Positions 23,262-36,682 of a DNA stretch of 64,000 nucleotides are shown piece after piece. Both the position numbers and the translations under genes were made by a program. The stretch is from Viscum album (lineage: Eukaryota > Streptophyta > Magnoliopsida > Santalales > Viscaceae): positions 1,169,594,670 to 1,169,658,669 of the forward strand of contig OY728137.1 of NCBI GenBank assembly GCA_963277665.1, read 5' to 3'. The number at the start of each line of letters is the position of its first letter. Position 1 is the first letter of the stretch. The notes under the pieces were generated by a model. The model was given only the letters and a program-made list of their open reading frames with translations, was not told the origin of the DNA and made no database searches.

Positions 23262-26200
23262 GATTTAACTTAGAAACATAAAAAAAGGTATGAAAGGTTG
23301 ACATTGAGGGTGTTAAGACTTCATTTGAGAAAATGAGAGTGGATACATATAAATTATGTTTTCCAAAATAGGAATCGTAAAGGGGTGCAATGAGTATAAT
23401 AAGGATGACCATTGAACACATTCAAAACATGGATCCCACTGATGTATCATCAAGTTTGGGGGTTAAAAAATGAGGCCTAACCACTGAAAATGACTTTAAA
23501 ATATTAATCATGTCCTATTGCTTCTAAAAATCCTTCAGTATGTGTGCCCTGAATAGGAGGCAGGCCTTTAGAGCATTATTTCTTGACAATAAAGGATTTT
23601 ATTAAAAAATTAATGGTTTATGGGGTAATTCAAACCCCAGGTACACAAAGTGTGGTGATAATGGGAAAGTTTAATGGGAGGCATCATCAAATTGGGATCA
23701 AACCATTTTTCATTTAACATATCAACGAGGTGCACCAGATTTATGGGGTACCAAAACTAGAAGGGCCACAAGAAATATTTGACCATGCCTTGGGGAAACC
23801 AAATTGGTTCCTAGTGCTACAGAGTTTAAATTCATCAAGATTGAACCAAATATGGGGGATTATTATCTAGCATGGGTGAAACAAACCTAACATGAATTGG
23901 AAAGGCCACATACTAATATAAACAAACCTCCACGATGAAGGGACACGATTTAAGGTAATGATGCCTATACCAATGTGTGATACTAGTTTGAAGTCATGGA
24001 GATTGAAAAAAAGTGGTTATAAATATGAAATAAGAGAGAAAATAACCATATGTGAAGGGAAACTCAATGCCATTATAGAGAAACCCCAGATAGTGCACAC
24101 ACAGTTTAAGGTCATGGAGCTTGGACTGTAGGTGAGGTGGTATGTACAACATTGATAAGAGAAAAAAGTTGACATGAAAAGAGGGATAAGGTTCAAAATA
24201 CTAATATATATGACCTCAAGGCAAGGACACACACTTTAAGGTCATGATTCTTGGACCATAGTGAATTTGGGGTTTAAGGTCATATAACTTAGACCACTCT
24301 GTATGTGTCCAACACCACCCTAGTGTTCCTGAAGGCACTAAATTACAATGAAGGAGTGTCGGGTGCCAAAATAAGTTAGAGGAAATGAGAAACTTGTGGA
24401 TGGGACTAAGATAGGATATCTAGAAATCACTACATATCCTGTAGAATGATAATCAAGCCACATGCTGTTCTAGAAGGTGGTGTGGTAGGAGACCAACACT
24501 GAAAAGGGGAAAAGTACTTCTATGAAGATTTAGATCACATATAGAAGGGGTCCTAGAAAAAATTTGTGATATAATGAAAAATATAGGGTAGAACCTAATA
24601 AGAATCATCCAATGAATTATCACTAGGAGTAACGAGGGAATGGGGTACAAATCCCATCATTGGGTCTAGAATAGTGGATCTAGATGTATATCCCATAAAG
24701 TGGGAATCAAGACACTCATAATTTTGAGAGGCGGTGTGGTAGTAAAGAAACAATTAAAAATGGGAATCCACTTTATTGGAATCCCAATGGTATCAAGTAT
24801 TTTAAGTCATGCAATGTGGATTAAATCATGTAGTTTAATTTCATATGAAAAGGAAATTGAACACACAATTTAACATTATACGGTGAGAACAAAAGGGGGT
24901 TTTCTACAAATTAATGTTTTATTTATTTGACCAATAGGGGGTGTGGTAGTAAGTGTGTAATGATCAATAAATGAATACCATACATGAATTGAGGGTTAAA
25001 GAGTCTTTATTCTACACAAACATCTCTAGATTAGAATTCACATAGTTTACGATCATGATGATTGGACTGGTGGGGGTGAGATGATCTATTCAGCTATAGA
25101 AGAGAAAACCTAACATGAATAGAGGGATATTGGGGACTTACAAGATTTTTTATAGAATATGTTGGCACAAATAAAGAGGTGCAAAAATTTTAAGGCCATG
25201 ATTCATGGACCATGGGGGTTTTGTGTAGTTTAAAGTCATGCATTTAGGATTGAGGGAAATTCTCTATAGTTTAGTGTCATTCAGCTCAGACTAGGCATGA
25301 GGAATCCCATATGGCATGAAGGGAGAAATGAAACTCAATGTGAATGGTGATTAAATTCCAAAATAGACTAATTTAGAAGGTACAATTCATAGTTTAAGGT
25401 CATGGAACTTAGATCATAAGCAAAATAACCTATGTGGAATCTAGTAAGGGAAAAAGCCAAAGTGAATGAAAAACCAAATTCTAGCATAGAGAGTCTTAGA
25501 AGAGGGGAAAAGAGGACTATAAATTTTATATTCATGTTGATAAGACTAAGAGGGGATCCCTATGACTCAATCATGTTGAGGAGATAATCCATTAAAACTC
25601 CTATGCTCATGTGATCCGTGATCAGTTCGCGAAACAAGGAGTATAAGAAGACCTCCCATGTCACATAAGAGTGCACGGTAAGAGTATAAGGGTTTTGGTT
25701 GGAATAACACATAAAATATTGGAAGAATACCACTAAATGGGGATTTTGACGAAGGAAAGATCTTACCAGACTGATTTTATTTAGTTACACATGTGAATAG
25801 ATGAGTGGGGTAATGCAAAGGGAATTAAATTCTAATAAAACAAAGGGGGAGTGGAGGAAGTAAATCATTACATCTAATATGTGAATCATGAAGGGGAGTG
25901 ATGAGTGTATTGATAATGAATACTATCTATTACTTCAAAATGAAGGTTCCACTACTACATTTTCAAGGATGGGGGTATGTAACATTCGAGTCAATTGCTG
26001 ACCATTTATTCAAAACATGGGACCAGCCATGTTAATGTCAAAAATATTCCAAGTCATGTACCCTAGATGGGAGTTGGGAATTTGGATTCTTGTTACATCA
26101 CTATAGGATATACCATTTAGACATGAAGTATCACATAGATTAAAATTGAGGAAGTTCCAAAGTATGATGGTGATTTGAAAAAGATATTCAGGTAGAGTTC

Positions 26201-28617
26201 AATGCTCTAAGTGTTACACTGTCACGTGTCAAGCATATCGTGTGGTGCATCAGTACAAGAAATGGCCAAACTCACCCGCTGAGTAGAGAATCTTCCAAAA
26301 ATTTAGTGAGAGTAGGGGACCCAATAGAAGGGTGTTAATCATAAAGGAAAGGGGAGAAAGATGAGATTCTAATAGAAATAACGATCATGAATGGGCCCAA
26401 GATAGGAGATCCGAGCATTATATCCAGTAGAAAAAAATAAAGATATATATAATTATAGATAGTGTCATAATAAAAAAATAACACCATAAGGAAAGTAATG
26501 TACTCTTAGGTGAGGATGATGATCCAAATATTTATTTTAAAATGTCATACATGAAGTTGTTAGCTATATGGTTTAAGGTTTTGTATCTAGGACCAATAAT
26601 TGGTGTAGTTTAACATCTTACATTCAGGATGTTTATCACACAGTTTAATTCCAAATGGTGATGATAGAAGGGAATTCTATTTAAAGTCATGATTCTTTTT
26701 AAATGACAATTTAGTTTAACATATTATGATGAGGATGGAAGGGGGTTGTTACTAAAGCATAATATCATATATCTTTGGCTGAAGAGGAGGGTTAATATAG
26801 TTCAGGAAGTTTAAATAGAAATGAAATCCTAACATGAATGAAGGTATGAGGGGATCAATTCCATAAAAACATTATTCAAAGAGAAATACATAAAGTTTAA
26901 GGTCATGATTATTGGATCCTAGTGGTGAATAACAATTTATGGTCATGTAGAGTGGACTAGGAGTGTGGTACAGTCTATCTGGATAGAGAAGAGAAGACCC
27001 AATGTAAATGGAGGTCTAGGGGGGGTAATAGGCTCATTTATAGCATAATTCATCCCACAAAGAGAAGGTTTTCATAGTTTAGGGTTGTAATGTGTGGAAT
27101 GAGACCTTTTAGTTTAACATATCATGATGAGGACATGAGGGAGGTTTTCTAGAGTTTAAGGACATGTAGTTTTAACTATGTCTTGAGATAGACCATGTAG
27201 TATAGAGGGTAAGGTAAAACCTATTATCACTTTTATATTCTAATAAAACATGGAGAATATTGAATGATGATAAATGGGTGAGAGATATACTCTAATTTTT
27301 TCCTAAACCAGTGGGTTTAGTGTGCATAAATAGGATTTTTTTAGGTCTCAACAATGAACCCAAAAATCATTATGCATCTTCTATTTATGCTCTAAATTTT
27401 TTTAGGTCACCGAGGGATGACTTAGAGAGTGGAGGCCCAGATTTTTCTCAGGCCCCCCTTTGTGGGATTTCAGACTAATAATACTTTGTGCCTCTTTCCT
27501 AGGGAAGTTTAAGTTCATTATAGTAAGCATATTGGGGGCCAGGGTTTAGGGTCTCACGACTTTGACCAAAGAGGGTGCTACTAGTTTAATGACATAGAGT
27601 ATGGACCAAAGGGACTGTCTTTTAATGTCATTAAACTAGGACTAAAACCATAGTGATGGAATTTATAAGGAATGAAAGGTAATATGAATCTAATGTGAAG
27701 GGAGGAAGGGAGAGGCCTAATTCCACACAAACATCCTCAGAATAAAATGCACACAGTTTAAAATCTTGATTCATGGACCATATAGTGATGTGATTTGTAT
27801 ATAACTAAGTAAAGAAAATACACGGTGTGAATTGGCAAACTCAATTACAATGTAAGTAACTTATAGAATAAGAAGGTTCAATATAGGTTGTGTAGCTTAA
27901 ATTCATACATCCAAAACTATAAATGAGTTTTCTTGGGAATTCAATATGCCATAATCATATCAGGTAGGTAAGCTACTAAAAATCCTAAGCCCATGTGTTC
28001 CATGATTAGTGCAGTAAACAAAGAGTAGTGGAATAATTACCCCACATGATAGTACATAATGGGGACTTCATCAGACCAATTTTCTTATTCAACATGTATA
28101 GATTAATGAGAGAGTAATCTCAGAGGTGTTGAAGTTACACTAGAATGAAGAAGGGTGTAAAGGAAAGAAATCACAACTTCTGTGATCTAAACCACAAAGC
28201 TGGTGAAAAATTAGTATAGGATGACTAATGAAAAAGTTTGAAATGAAAGTTTCATCACCTCATTATCAAGGAATTCAGAAAAAATAAGGGTTTACTGATG
28301 ACAATATTTTCATAACATGAGACCTATCATGTTGCTGCCAAACATCCTATGGGGCATGTACCCTGGACATGAAGTAGGCCTTTGGAGAAATTTTACATCA
28401 CCATAGGGGAGATCATTTGAGCATGGAGGGTTATGAGGATTCAAATCTAGGAAGACTTGAAATATTATTGAAACTCCATGTAACTTAATCAACCCATAAG
28501 CATATAATTTATAATAAGTATTTCACTTTCTTACATTTCAAGGATCTTTTCGATCTATATTTTTTAGAAAATTACGAAAAAATATTACATATCAAACTCA
28601 TAAAATACATGGTGGAA
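23262..28617 (+). repeat. Long-period tandem array, right part (rest of unit 2, units 3-4)
   Basis: Continuation of the array at 11431-13270. Landmark 2 copies lie at about 23425, 26015 and 28310; landmark 1 copies at about 25570 and 27960. Landmark 1 to landmark 2 distance is 340-445 bp in all four units once element D is removed. At least two dozen copies of the AGTTTAAGGTCATG sub-repeat are scattered here, for example 24106, 24233, 25045, 25392, 26895, 27150, 27584 and 27748. A further phrase (CTACATATCCTGTAGAATG, then GGTGGTGTGGTAG) recurs at 12855, 24430 and 24685. No gene is present; open frames are short and unrelated between units. Confidence 0.6.
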
Positions 28618-30197
28618 TGTAATGACCTGGAATTTTAATATATGACTTCATTTAAATATTCAAAATGTTTTGGATAGCTTTCTCCACATGTAACACTGAA
28701 TTAAAATGAAACCACAATATATTTAGATAAAAATATAAATATTAAGTATGAATGTTAAAAAATATATGTTAAATTAGTAGGAGTGAATAAGAACATCTTA
28801 TTTATAAAATATTTATAGAAATTAATATAATGGTTGCTTTAATACACATTAAATTCAATTGATATAGAAAAAACAACTAATACGATCATTTTATGCATAG
28901 AAATATATATATTTCTAAATATTATCTTTTTATGAGATATAAATTTATATTTTAGGAAACTTGTGATTAATGATGATAAAATATATTTTATATTTATAAT
29001 TGGTTAGTTCTAATTTAATTAATAAATGATAATAAATATGAATGATAATAATTAATATTCTAAAAAATCTATTTTCTTATAAAAAAGTTTTTCATTATAT
29101 TTTATGATTTTATTCAAAAATTGCATTTATAAATTTTAGAAATTGAATTGAAAAAATGAACATCATTTTTTGGATTTATAATAATAATATTATCTTAATA
29201 TAATTTTTTTTATTTTTATGAAATAATTGGTTTTTAGGTGAATAGTGAAAATACCGATTTTGCTAAAAACTACCACTTTTATGACATTATAATAATAAAA
29301 GAATGAATTAAATGTTTTTGAAACCATTTTCTATAAAATATATATTTATATATAAAATAAATCATTTAAATTTACTATTTTTTTTTATAAAACCCATGTA
29401 AATTATTTTGGAAACACAAGTAATGCTTTATTCTAAAAACCATTTTTATTCGCTTATATTAAAAATTACTTTTGATAACTTATAGAAATTAAATATATAA
29501 AAATGGATTTCATATTATATATCAACATGATAATATTATATAATAAGGAAAATTTTAATTTTGGGCATAAAAGTATGATTACTAATATTTAAGCTAATGA
29601 CCATGATAATGGTAAAACTGTTATTTTCAAAGAACCATTTTATTAATATTGTGTAATTTTTATCTAATAAATTAAATTATTATATTTTAAATTTTGAATA
29701 TAATATTATTTTTAAACAAATATATAATTATATTAAAACACATTTAATTTTAAACCAATTTTAAATAATATAAAGAACACATAACGGTTAAAAACCCATT
29801 TTTCTACAAAAAATGTTTTTTCTATATAAAAGATGTTTTAATTTAAAAGTTAATTTTATACTATTTAGAAATTAAATTAGGTTAAATTGAGATTAAATTT
29901 ATTTTTATAATATAAATATTTTGAAATATGGGTAACCTTATATTTTTAATAAAATATAAATTACTTAGTTAAAAACTAGTTACCAAGGAAAAAACCAAAA
30001 TGGTAAAATGTAAAAATATAATGGTAAATAACTAAGAAAATGTTTAAAAAATTTGTAAGAATTATTGTTTGGGAATTTATCAACCCTAAATCACCCCAAA
30101 ATACTTTATTTAAAACTTTTTGATTCATTTACCCTTGAATAATGTAATGTAATCATTGAAAAGTAAAGGGTATTCAGAAAAGTGCCATTTTCTTCAC

Positions 30198-30207
30198 TTA
30201 TAAATGG
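30198..30207 (+). promoter_or_regulatory. TATA box of the C LTR
   Basis: CACTTATAAATGGGGACATT is followed by a C/T-rich leader. The donor-like site lies about 182 bp downstream, nearly the same spacing as in the B LTR. Confidence 0.55.
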
Positions 30208-32242
30208 GGACATTTCCACCCCTTCATGATACACCCATTACTTAAAGTTAATTATTTAAACTATTAAATTTGTATCCAATTAAAGTTATATCTCATTTTT
30301 ATAATCCCCTAGTCACCATAAGTTATCTTTATCCCTTCATTTTCAAGGATACTTTTTAGGGAAAGTTCAAAGTCCCGAAGTGAGTATTATTTAATCCTTA
30401 ACATTTTCTTCTTAATATTTCTCTTCAAAAAATATTATTACCATAGTAATATGATAAAATTAGTATCATTATTATACTAAATAGTTGTTATATTAATGTG
30501 AAACCCTTTATTTATTTATTTCCATCCACCTAAAAAAATAAAAGGATGTTAACTGTGTATTGTACAGACTATCAGCTCCATGAAGTAATATTTTTGGTTT
30601 TTCATATTGATTTTATTTATTGATATAAAACACTTAAAATATTATTCAAAAAAATAAAAAATATAAATAATATCATTATTATTCTATTATAATGATATTA
30701 TACACCTCCTTAACCGTATTACCCATCGAGATATAGTTAGTTCATGTTTGGGTCGGTTTAACCACCTGCACGAATAATGCTATAAAAATATATCATGGAT
30801 GACTTTAAGAACTTAAATAATAATAATATTATAAGTTAATAATTAATTAAATATTGATTTTTTATGTAATGGTTATATTAATCATTTAAATTATTATTAA
30901 AATATCATTTCTAATCGCTGAAATCACCGAAATAAGCCAACATTGATTCAACTTTCATGAAAACATAAACAAAAAATATTTAATAAATAAATAAAATATG
31001 ATAATAAATGTTCAATATAAAACGAAACATATATGAATAATTTTATTAATAGGGTATATAATAAACTTAATATTATTATCCATAAAGTTAAGTGCATGTG
31101 CATAATGAATTTGGAATAGGGTAAGGGTTTTAATCTCAAATTCCTTTCTTTGAGACATGTTTGGTATTATGCACCTAATTTCATTTATGAGGTGTATATA
31201 CTTACTATTTGATATATAATATCATGAATTATCTTTTAATCATGTTATTTAAATTTTTATTATAATCCCACTCTTTCTAGGTGTTTTGGTTAAAATGTTA
31301 CTCAAGCCACAATGGTTCTTTATCTCAAACTTTAATTCCTTGAGACATGTTTATGTTATGAAAAATGTTTTCCTTTAAGTTGTGTATTCACTTCCCATGC
31401 ATCTATATTAATAATTTATTTTTTATTCATTGGAAATAATAATCCAAATTGGTTCCTTTTCATCAAATGGATTTTACTCAACTTTTACCCTAGTCATAAA
31501 GGTTTTTGGTAAATCAATTTTCATTCATTGAGTTATGATCATCATCTTTGACTTAAAAGTTGGGAAAATTCTACCAATTTATTATATTATGTGGTATTAT
31601 ATTTTTTTATATGAATTTAAATTGATACCATATAATACACATTTTTGAAATATTTCTTACTTTAAGGAGTATGTTTCCCATAAGATATATTGATAAATGG
31701 AATCTTCTTTCTTTGAGTTATATTGTTTTGTAATGAATTTATTCCATGATTGGGTTCTCCCATAATAATATTTTATTATGTGGTAATTTCTCTACCCCTA
31801 TGGGGAAAATTATATTTTGATACACAAATAATATTTTTTACTCTTTTTACAATGTGAGTTTTGAACAAAGGAATTTTTCAAAATATTAAAAAGGGTTTTT
31901 ACTTTCGATTTCATATGTTTTGTCTTCCTCTCCACCTTTATACAAGATAAACAATATATATTTTGAAGGCCCTATTATTGAAGATTATTTTTTAAACTGA
32001 TTTTACTTAATAGGGTTAATATTTAACTATTTATACTCTAATATATATTTATCATTTGAGGGATTGAACTCATGGTATCTAAAAATTTGATTCTTGATCC
32101 CTTCTTTTATGATACCGTTCAATGATTCTTTCCATGAGGGTGTTTTTTATTTATGTCAACATCCATGTAAGTTTCCTTTGTTACACTAGGTATATGTTTA
32201 TTTTAAACCATAGAACTTCTTTCTATGGATGATTTATGATCA

Positions 32243-32379
32243 TGTTATCCCATTTATTGACAAGGAGAAAAGTATTGGAAATTCGTATATTTTTTTCCAA
32301 TACAAATAATTATTGGAAAGTTAATTATGTACTGTTTAACCATCCACCTTCTTTCTCCATATGTATTATGACTATGTTA
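32243..32379 (+). repeat. 132-bp tandem duplication in the C LTR, copy 1
   Basis: The segment from TGTTATCCCATTTATTGAC to the A insertion resembles 52911-53045, which starts TGTTATGCCTTTTATTAAC. Shared words include TATTGG, TTTCCAATA/TTTCAATATG, and TTATGTACTGTTTAACCATC against TTATGTATTGTTTACTCATC. Element A landed exactly at the start of copy 2. Confidence 0.55.
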
Positions 32380-34926
32380 TGTAATGACTTGGGTTTTTCG
32401 CCAAATTATTTGTATAAATTAATCAAGAAAATTCAGAGACTGGGTGTTGATACATCACAAGGTTCCAAGGTCCGGTGTGCCTGGGATAAATCTTTGAATA
32501 AAGTTTAGTTTCTAATTAAAAACACTCAAGTAGCTAACTTTGAACTTTATTAACTACTAAATGGATGTTCAGATAAAAAATCAGAGGGCACCATTGCGTT
32601 TAAAACAATGAATTTACCTTAGGCGGGGCCTAACCTCGACCAGTCTGGGTTGAGGGTAAAAGTTAATTTTTGGATGTTTTAAAAGATGCTAAAATAAACT
32701 TAGGAAAAAGTTTATTTTATTTCTTTTAACGTTTCACAGTGACACAATGACACTGCGACACCATGACTAAGCAACCATTTCCATTCATAAATAAAAAAAC
32801 ATGGGGATGATACAACTTAGTGAAACATCGATGATAAAATTCATTTCTTATTTTAATAGATTAGCAGAGATATGTGATCAGATTCACAATCCTAGAGAAT
32901 TCCCTAGAAGCCTGGGAAAAAGAAAATGTGTTAGAAATCCTCTAATTGGCGAACAATGGATAACAATGAGATGGTGATCGAGGATCGACGAACGATGATG
33001 GTGCAACTCTGTTCTCCACCAATGACTGATCCAATCCTTGTTGTAGGGGTTTTATTTTCTATATGATTTTTCATTCCCCATTTTTTCTTTCTAAACTATG
33101 AATGTAGATTAACCCACTAACAGGTTGATCTATGGGTCGATCATCCATGCAGTATGGGAGTTATCTTATGGGGATTAAAATGGGAATTAGATCTTTGTAA
33201 TTATTATTTTCATTCTTCGTGATCCTACTAAAAAAAAATGAACTAAGTCCGACATGAAAAAAGGTTTGGATTGTTCTTTGGGTGTTCTTGTGCTTCTTCT
33301 TTTCCCCTCATTCTTTGTGTTCTTCATGATCTTGAGAGCGAGTAGTTGTTGTGCCTTCGACTCGTGTTGAAAAAACCTGAAACCGAGAATATGACACCCA
33401 AGCGATGTTACAAAGGTGCGATGGTAGGCACAAAGAAATACAAGGCCGCCAATGTAGTGACTAGTGGTGGAATCAGTACAAGCCTGGTGGTGCGGCCATG
33501 CCAGACAGACGACCACCAGCATGGCAGCTGACGGTGGTGGCAACCCGTGGTCCAGCGGGATCACAACGATGGGATGACCTGCAGTAGGGGGCCACGGGTG
33601 ACAACAACAGAGGCCACCAACTCATTGGCCAATGATGGAAGGGGACCACGGTAGTGCAACCATAGGCAGCAACGGGGGCCAGGGCCAAAGTGAGCCATGG
33701 TGATGCAGACGAGAGATGTGGCGCGACGTCGTGTCTTCTGGCTGATATGCAGTCCCACAGATTGCATATGGGAGGAGCTACCACATCCGGGTGGATCGAA
33801 CCAACATGAGTTCGAGAAGGTGGGGCTTCAGCTGGTATGATGGACCAGAAGAATGGGCTGGGCCCAGTGGGTTGGGTTAGGTCGGTCCGACTGGACCCAA
33901 ACCCAACCAACCCCTTTTTATTAAAATTCCCATAACTTTCAAACCGTGCATCTGTTTGACGATCCTTTTGCGGAAATGGGACCATCATGGTGAGGCGGTC
34001 CTTTTGAGATACTCTAATTGGGGTTTTTTGGAAGTCTACATATGACCTTTGTCTTAAGGAGTAGGTTCTCCCAAAACAAGCGCACTACGAGAGGAATCCT
34101 GTGACTGGTTGAACTTGAAGACTTTGTGACTTAGAGACTAAATGACCTTGAGGCTACATGAATCATCAAAGATGAGTGTCTCATCAGAAATAGGTGTCTC
34201 ACCTAGACTAAGTGTCTCACCGAGAATAAGTGTCTCTTCAGGACTAAGTGTCTCATCAGGACTAAGTGTCTCATCAGGACTAGGTGCATCATCAATACTG
34301 GGTGTTCTGTGATTATGTCTGAAAATCTTACTTTTCATGCTTTAGATTTATACCTATGTGAGAAGACAATAATTCCTATGTAATTTCATTTTTGGTCCTT
34401 CCTTTGTGGTTTCAGGGTGTCCTGCTGAGTACTGTTTTACTCACCCCTACACAGGCTTTTCCCACACGTGTCATGTCTTGTGCAAACCACCGACGTTATG
34501 ATAGAGACCTAGGTGGTTTTGGACCAGGCAGTTCCTAGAGAGATCTGATAGACGAGGCTCACTCCTACAGATTTAGGCAGTTTCCCTTCATCTACCCTTC
34601 AGGCAGGGTATTACATCGATGAGTTTCTAGTGACTTGTGTACTCACTTTTTTATAGTTTTTATTTTTTTGGTCTTGCAAACTAACCCCCCACTACTTTTA
34701 GTTTTGTACTGTTACACTCAATGGTTTTCTTAGTGGTGTGCATGATTTAATTAGTGTTTTAAATTTCATTATTTCTGGGCTTGGAGATGTGTGCATGCAT
34801 ATAGTTACATAGGAAATGCCTCTCATGTTAGTGATTTTCCTACTTGGTTCTAGTCACCAGCCCCTGGCCTATTGGAGGCGATATTGCAGAGTTATGGCAT
34901 GGACCCATCTAGGACAGGTCATGACA
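32380..34926 (+). repeat. 5' LTR of element A
   Basis: It starts TGTAATGACTTGGG and ends GGTCATGACA. It aligns along its full length with 39796-40659 plus 51270-52910. It contains a G/C-rich stretch (33400-33990), an 18-bp minisatellite (34170-34305) and an acceptor-like GTGGTTTCAG (AG at 34414-34415). The TATA box visible in the 3' copy has mutated here (GAGATATGTG near 32868). Frames in the G/C-rich part, up to 171 codons on the minus strand, are not kept in the other LTR and are not genes. Confidence 0.9.
34170..34305 (+). repeat. 18-bp minisatellite in the A LTR (GACTAAGTGTCTCATCAG)
   Basis: About seven copies of GACTAAGTGTCTCATCAG with variants. The same array is at 52150-52295 in the 3' LTR. 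Being a multiple of three, it gives a repetitive minus-strand frame (hexapeptide SPDETL repeats, 34138-34338) that is not a gene. Confidence 0.85.
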
Positions 34927-34940
34927 AAGTGGTATCATAG
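34927..34940 (+). other. Primer binding site of element A
   Basis: AAGTGGTATCATAG lies directly after the 5' LTR. It matches the initiator tRNA-Met type (TGGTATCAGAG) apart from one change. Confidence 0.75.
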
Positions 34941-36400
34941 GAGGTTCGGTTCCACAATGGGACTGGGAGTCTATGAGATTATTTTGGGGCAATATTGTTA
35001 AGTGTTTTGAGCTTAACTTTCAAACTAGGGACTCCAGTGTCGATGCAGCGACCGACGTATCCATACACAAGGACTCTGGACACCTATTTTCTGAATTGGT
35101 ACATGAAAACAATAGTTGTAGGGAAATAAATGGTACATGAATCATATAGGATTTTTGAGTTTTTCATCATTTCCTTCTTGAGTCTGCTCACCAGGTAACC
35201 GTGGTTTATCTTGATCTATTTTAGGATGCCTCCATGCAGATAATTAGCCAGGATTTTATTGCATGACCATGAGGATGGCATGACTAGAGATGAGGCATCA
35301 GTACAATGACCAATACCAGATATTTCCCCACCGGGTGGTGTACCGGTGATATCACTACCCATCAATCAGCAGTTGCTACCAGTGATGCTAGTAGAGGATA
35401 CACACAGGCTCAATGCATTACATGCGTTCTAGAGGTAGAGAACTCCCAGGTTCAGGGTGAGACTGACCCCTAGGTAGTTTAGGATTGGCTGGAGGTGGTC
35501 ACATGCATATTTTGCCTTGTGAGGACACCACCTGACTAGATGGAAGTCCTAGCCGTGAGTCTTCTTCAGGTATCAGTGGGATAGTGGTGGAGCTTAGTGA
35601 TCCAGACGCATGATGAGATGACCCTCTATTTGGTAGAATTTGAGAAACTCTTCATAGAGGAGTTCTTCCCAGCCATGTTATGATCAATACATATACATGA
35701 GCTCCTGTATCTATAGAAGGGCATCCAAAAAATAACAGAGTACTCGGTGAGATTCACGAACTTATCTCACTACTCTACAAACATGGTGTGAGACATGTTC
35801 TTTAGGGATTAGACCTTTAAACAGGGATTACATCGAGATATCAGGGCATCAATGATATCCCTTATCATACCGACTTATGTTGGGGTACCGAAGTAGGTTC
35901 TACTTTTGGAGAGTTTTCTGGAGGAGTAGGCACTATCAGTGGGAGCTACTAGTGAGAATCAGGTAGCCAAGTATTTGATGATGGGTAGAAGGTAGCAGAA
36001 ACAAAGACCCAAGTTGGTTAAACATTCTAGGGGATGACCCTAGGACACAAGTTTGGTAGTACAAGGCTCCCAGGATAGAGGGAGTTAGCTGAAGAAAAGG
36101 CTGTGCTACTCATACGAAGGTCGAGGGCACATGGTTCGTGATTACCTGACTTGCTATACAGATGATCAAAGATGGTTGAGGGACTGCTAACGAAGAGGTA
36201 GAGAGTTGAGTAGGGTGGTCTATAGGTTGGAATACGTGTAAATGGAGTAGGAAGAGTAGAAGGCAGTGGGAGGAGGTTCGAGGTACTACCACCACCACAC
36301 CTAGGTGGTCCACCATGGGCTCCGAAAGCTGGTGGATAAGGGCGGTCCTAGCTTCAGGTGATAGAGGTTTATGATCCCGATGCTCCAGAGATGATTAGAA
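34941..36400 (+). pseudogene. Leader and decayed gag of element A
   Basis: An ATG at 35224 (MPPCR, then a stop) is the likeliest original gag start, since related gag proteins begin with a short Met-Pro-Pro-Arg-rich head. TEYSVRFTNLSHYSTNMV near 35735-35790 is the capsid landmark of this family. CYSYEGRGHMVRDY near 36104-36145 is a single zinc knuckle whose second and last Cys have become Tyr. Stops are frequent throughout. Confidence 0.7.
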
Positions 36401-36682
36401 GTATGATCTGTGTCTTCTAAACCCTAGATTTAGTTCTTATAGACACAGATTCAATCCACTATTTCCTTTCCATGGACCTTGTTCGGAGCTTAGATATTCC
36501 AATTGAGCTGTTGGCTCGATCCTTACATTTATAGACTCCTACAGGAAGGGATTCTATGATCACACACTAGTGACGAAAATGTGATCTTACAATTATAGGT
36601 GAGAGCTTTATATGGGATATCCTAATAGCAGCGTCGAGGCCTTACAATGTCATTCTAGGTATGGAATATTTATCCATAGTCC
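36401..36682 (+). pseudogene. Decayed aspartic protease of element A
   Basis: LVLIDTDSIHYFLSMDL begins near 36430. The catalytic Asp-Thr is kept, but the following Gly is Asp. RPYNVILGMEYLSIVHAQI (to about 36690) is the typical second half of gypsy retropepsins. It leads without a gap into RT. Confidence 0.75.

Noticed and set aside
13266..23266. Target site duplication of element D
   Set aside because: The 5 bases before 13271 and after 23261 do not match; after long decay no duplication can be claimed.
33473..33988. A minus-strand open frame of 171 codons, the longest in the window
   Set aside because: It lies in the G/C-rich part of the A 5' LTR. The same region of the 3' LTR (51426-52048) does not keep the frame, and the translation has no family motif.
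34138..34338. Minus-strand frame with SPDETL hexapeptide repeats
   Set aside because: It is the translation of the 18-bp LTR minisatellite and is also present in the other LTR as a chance frame (52125-52325).
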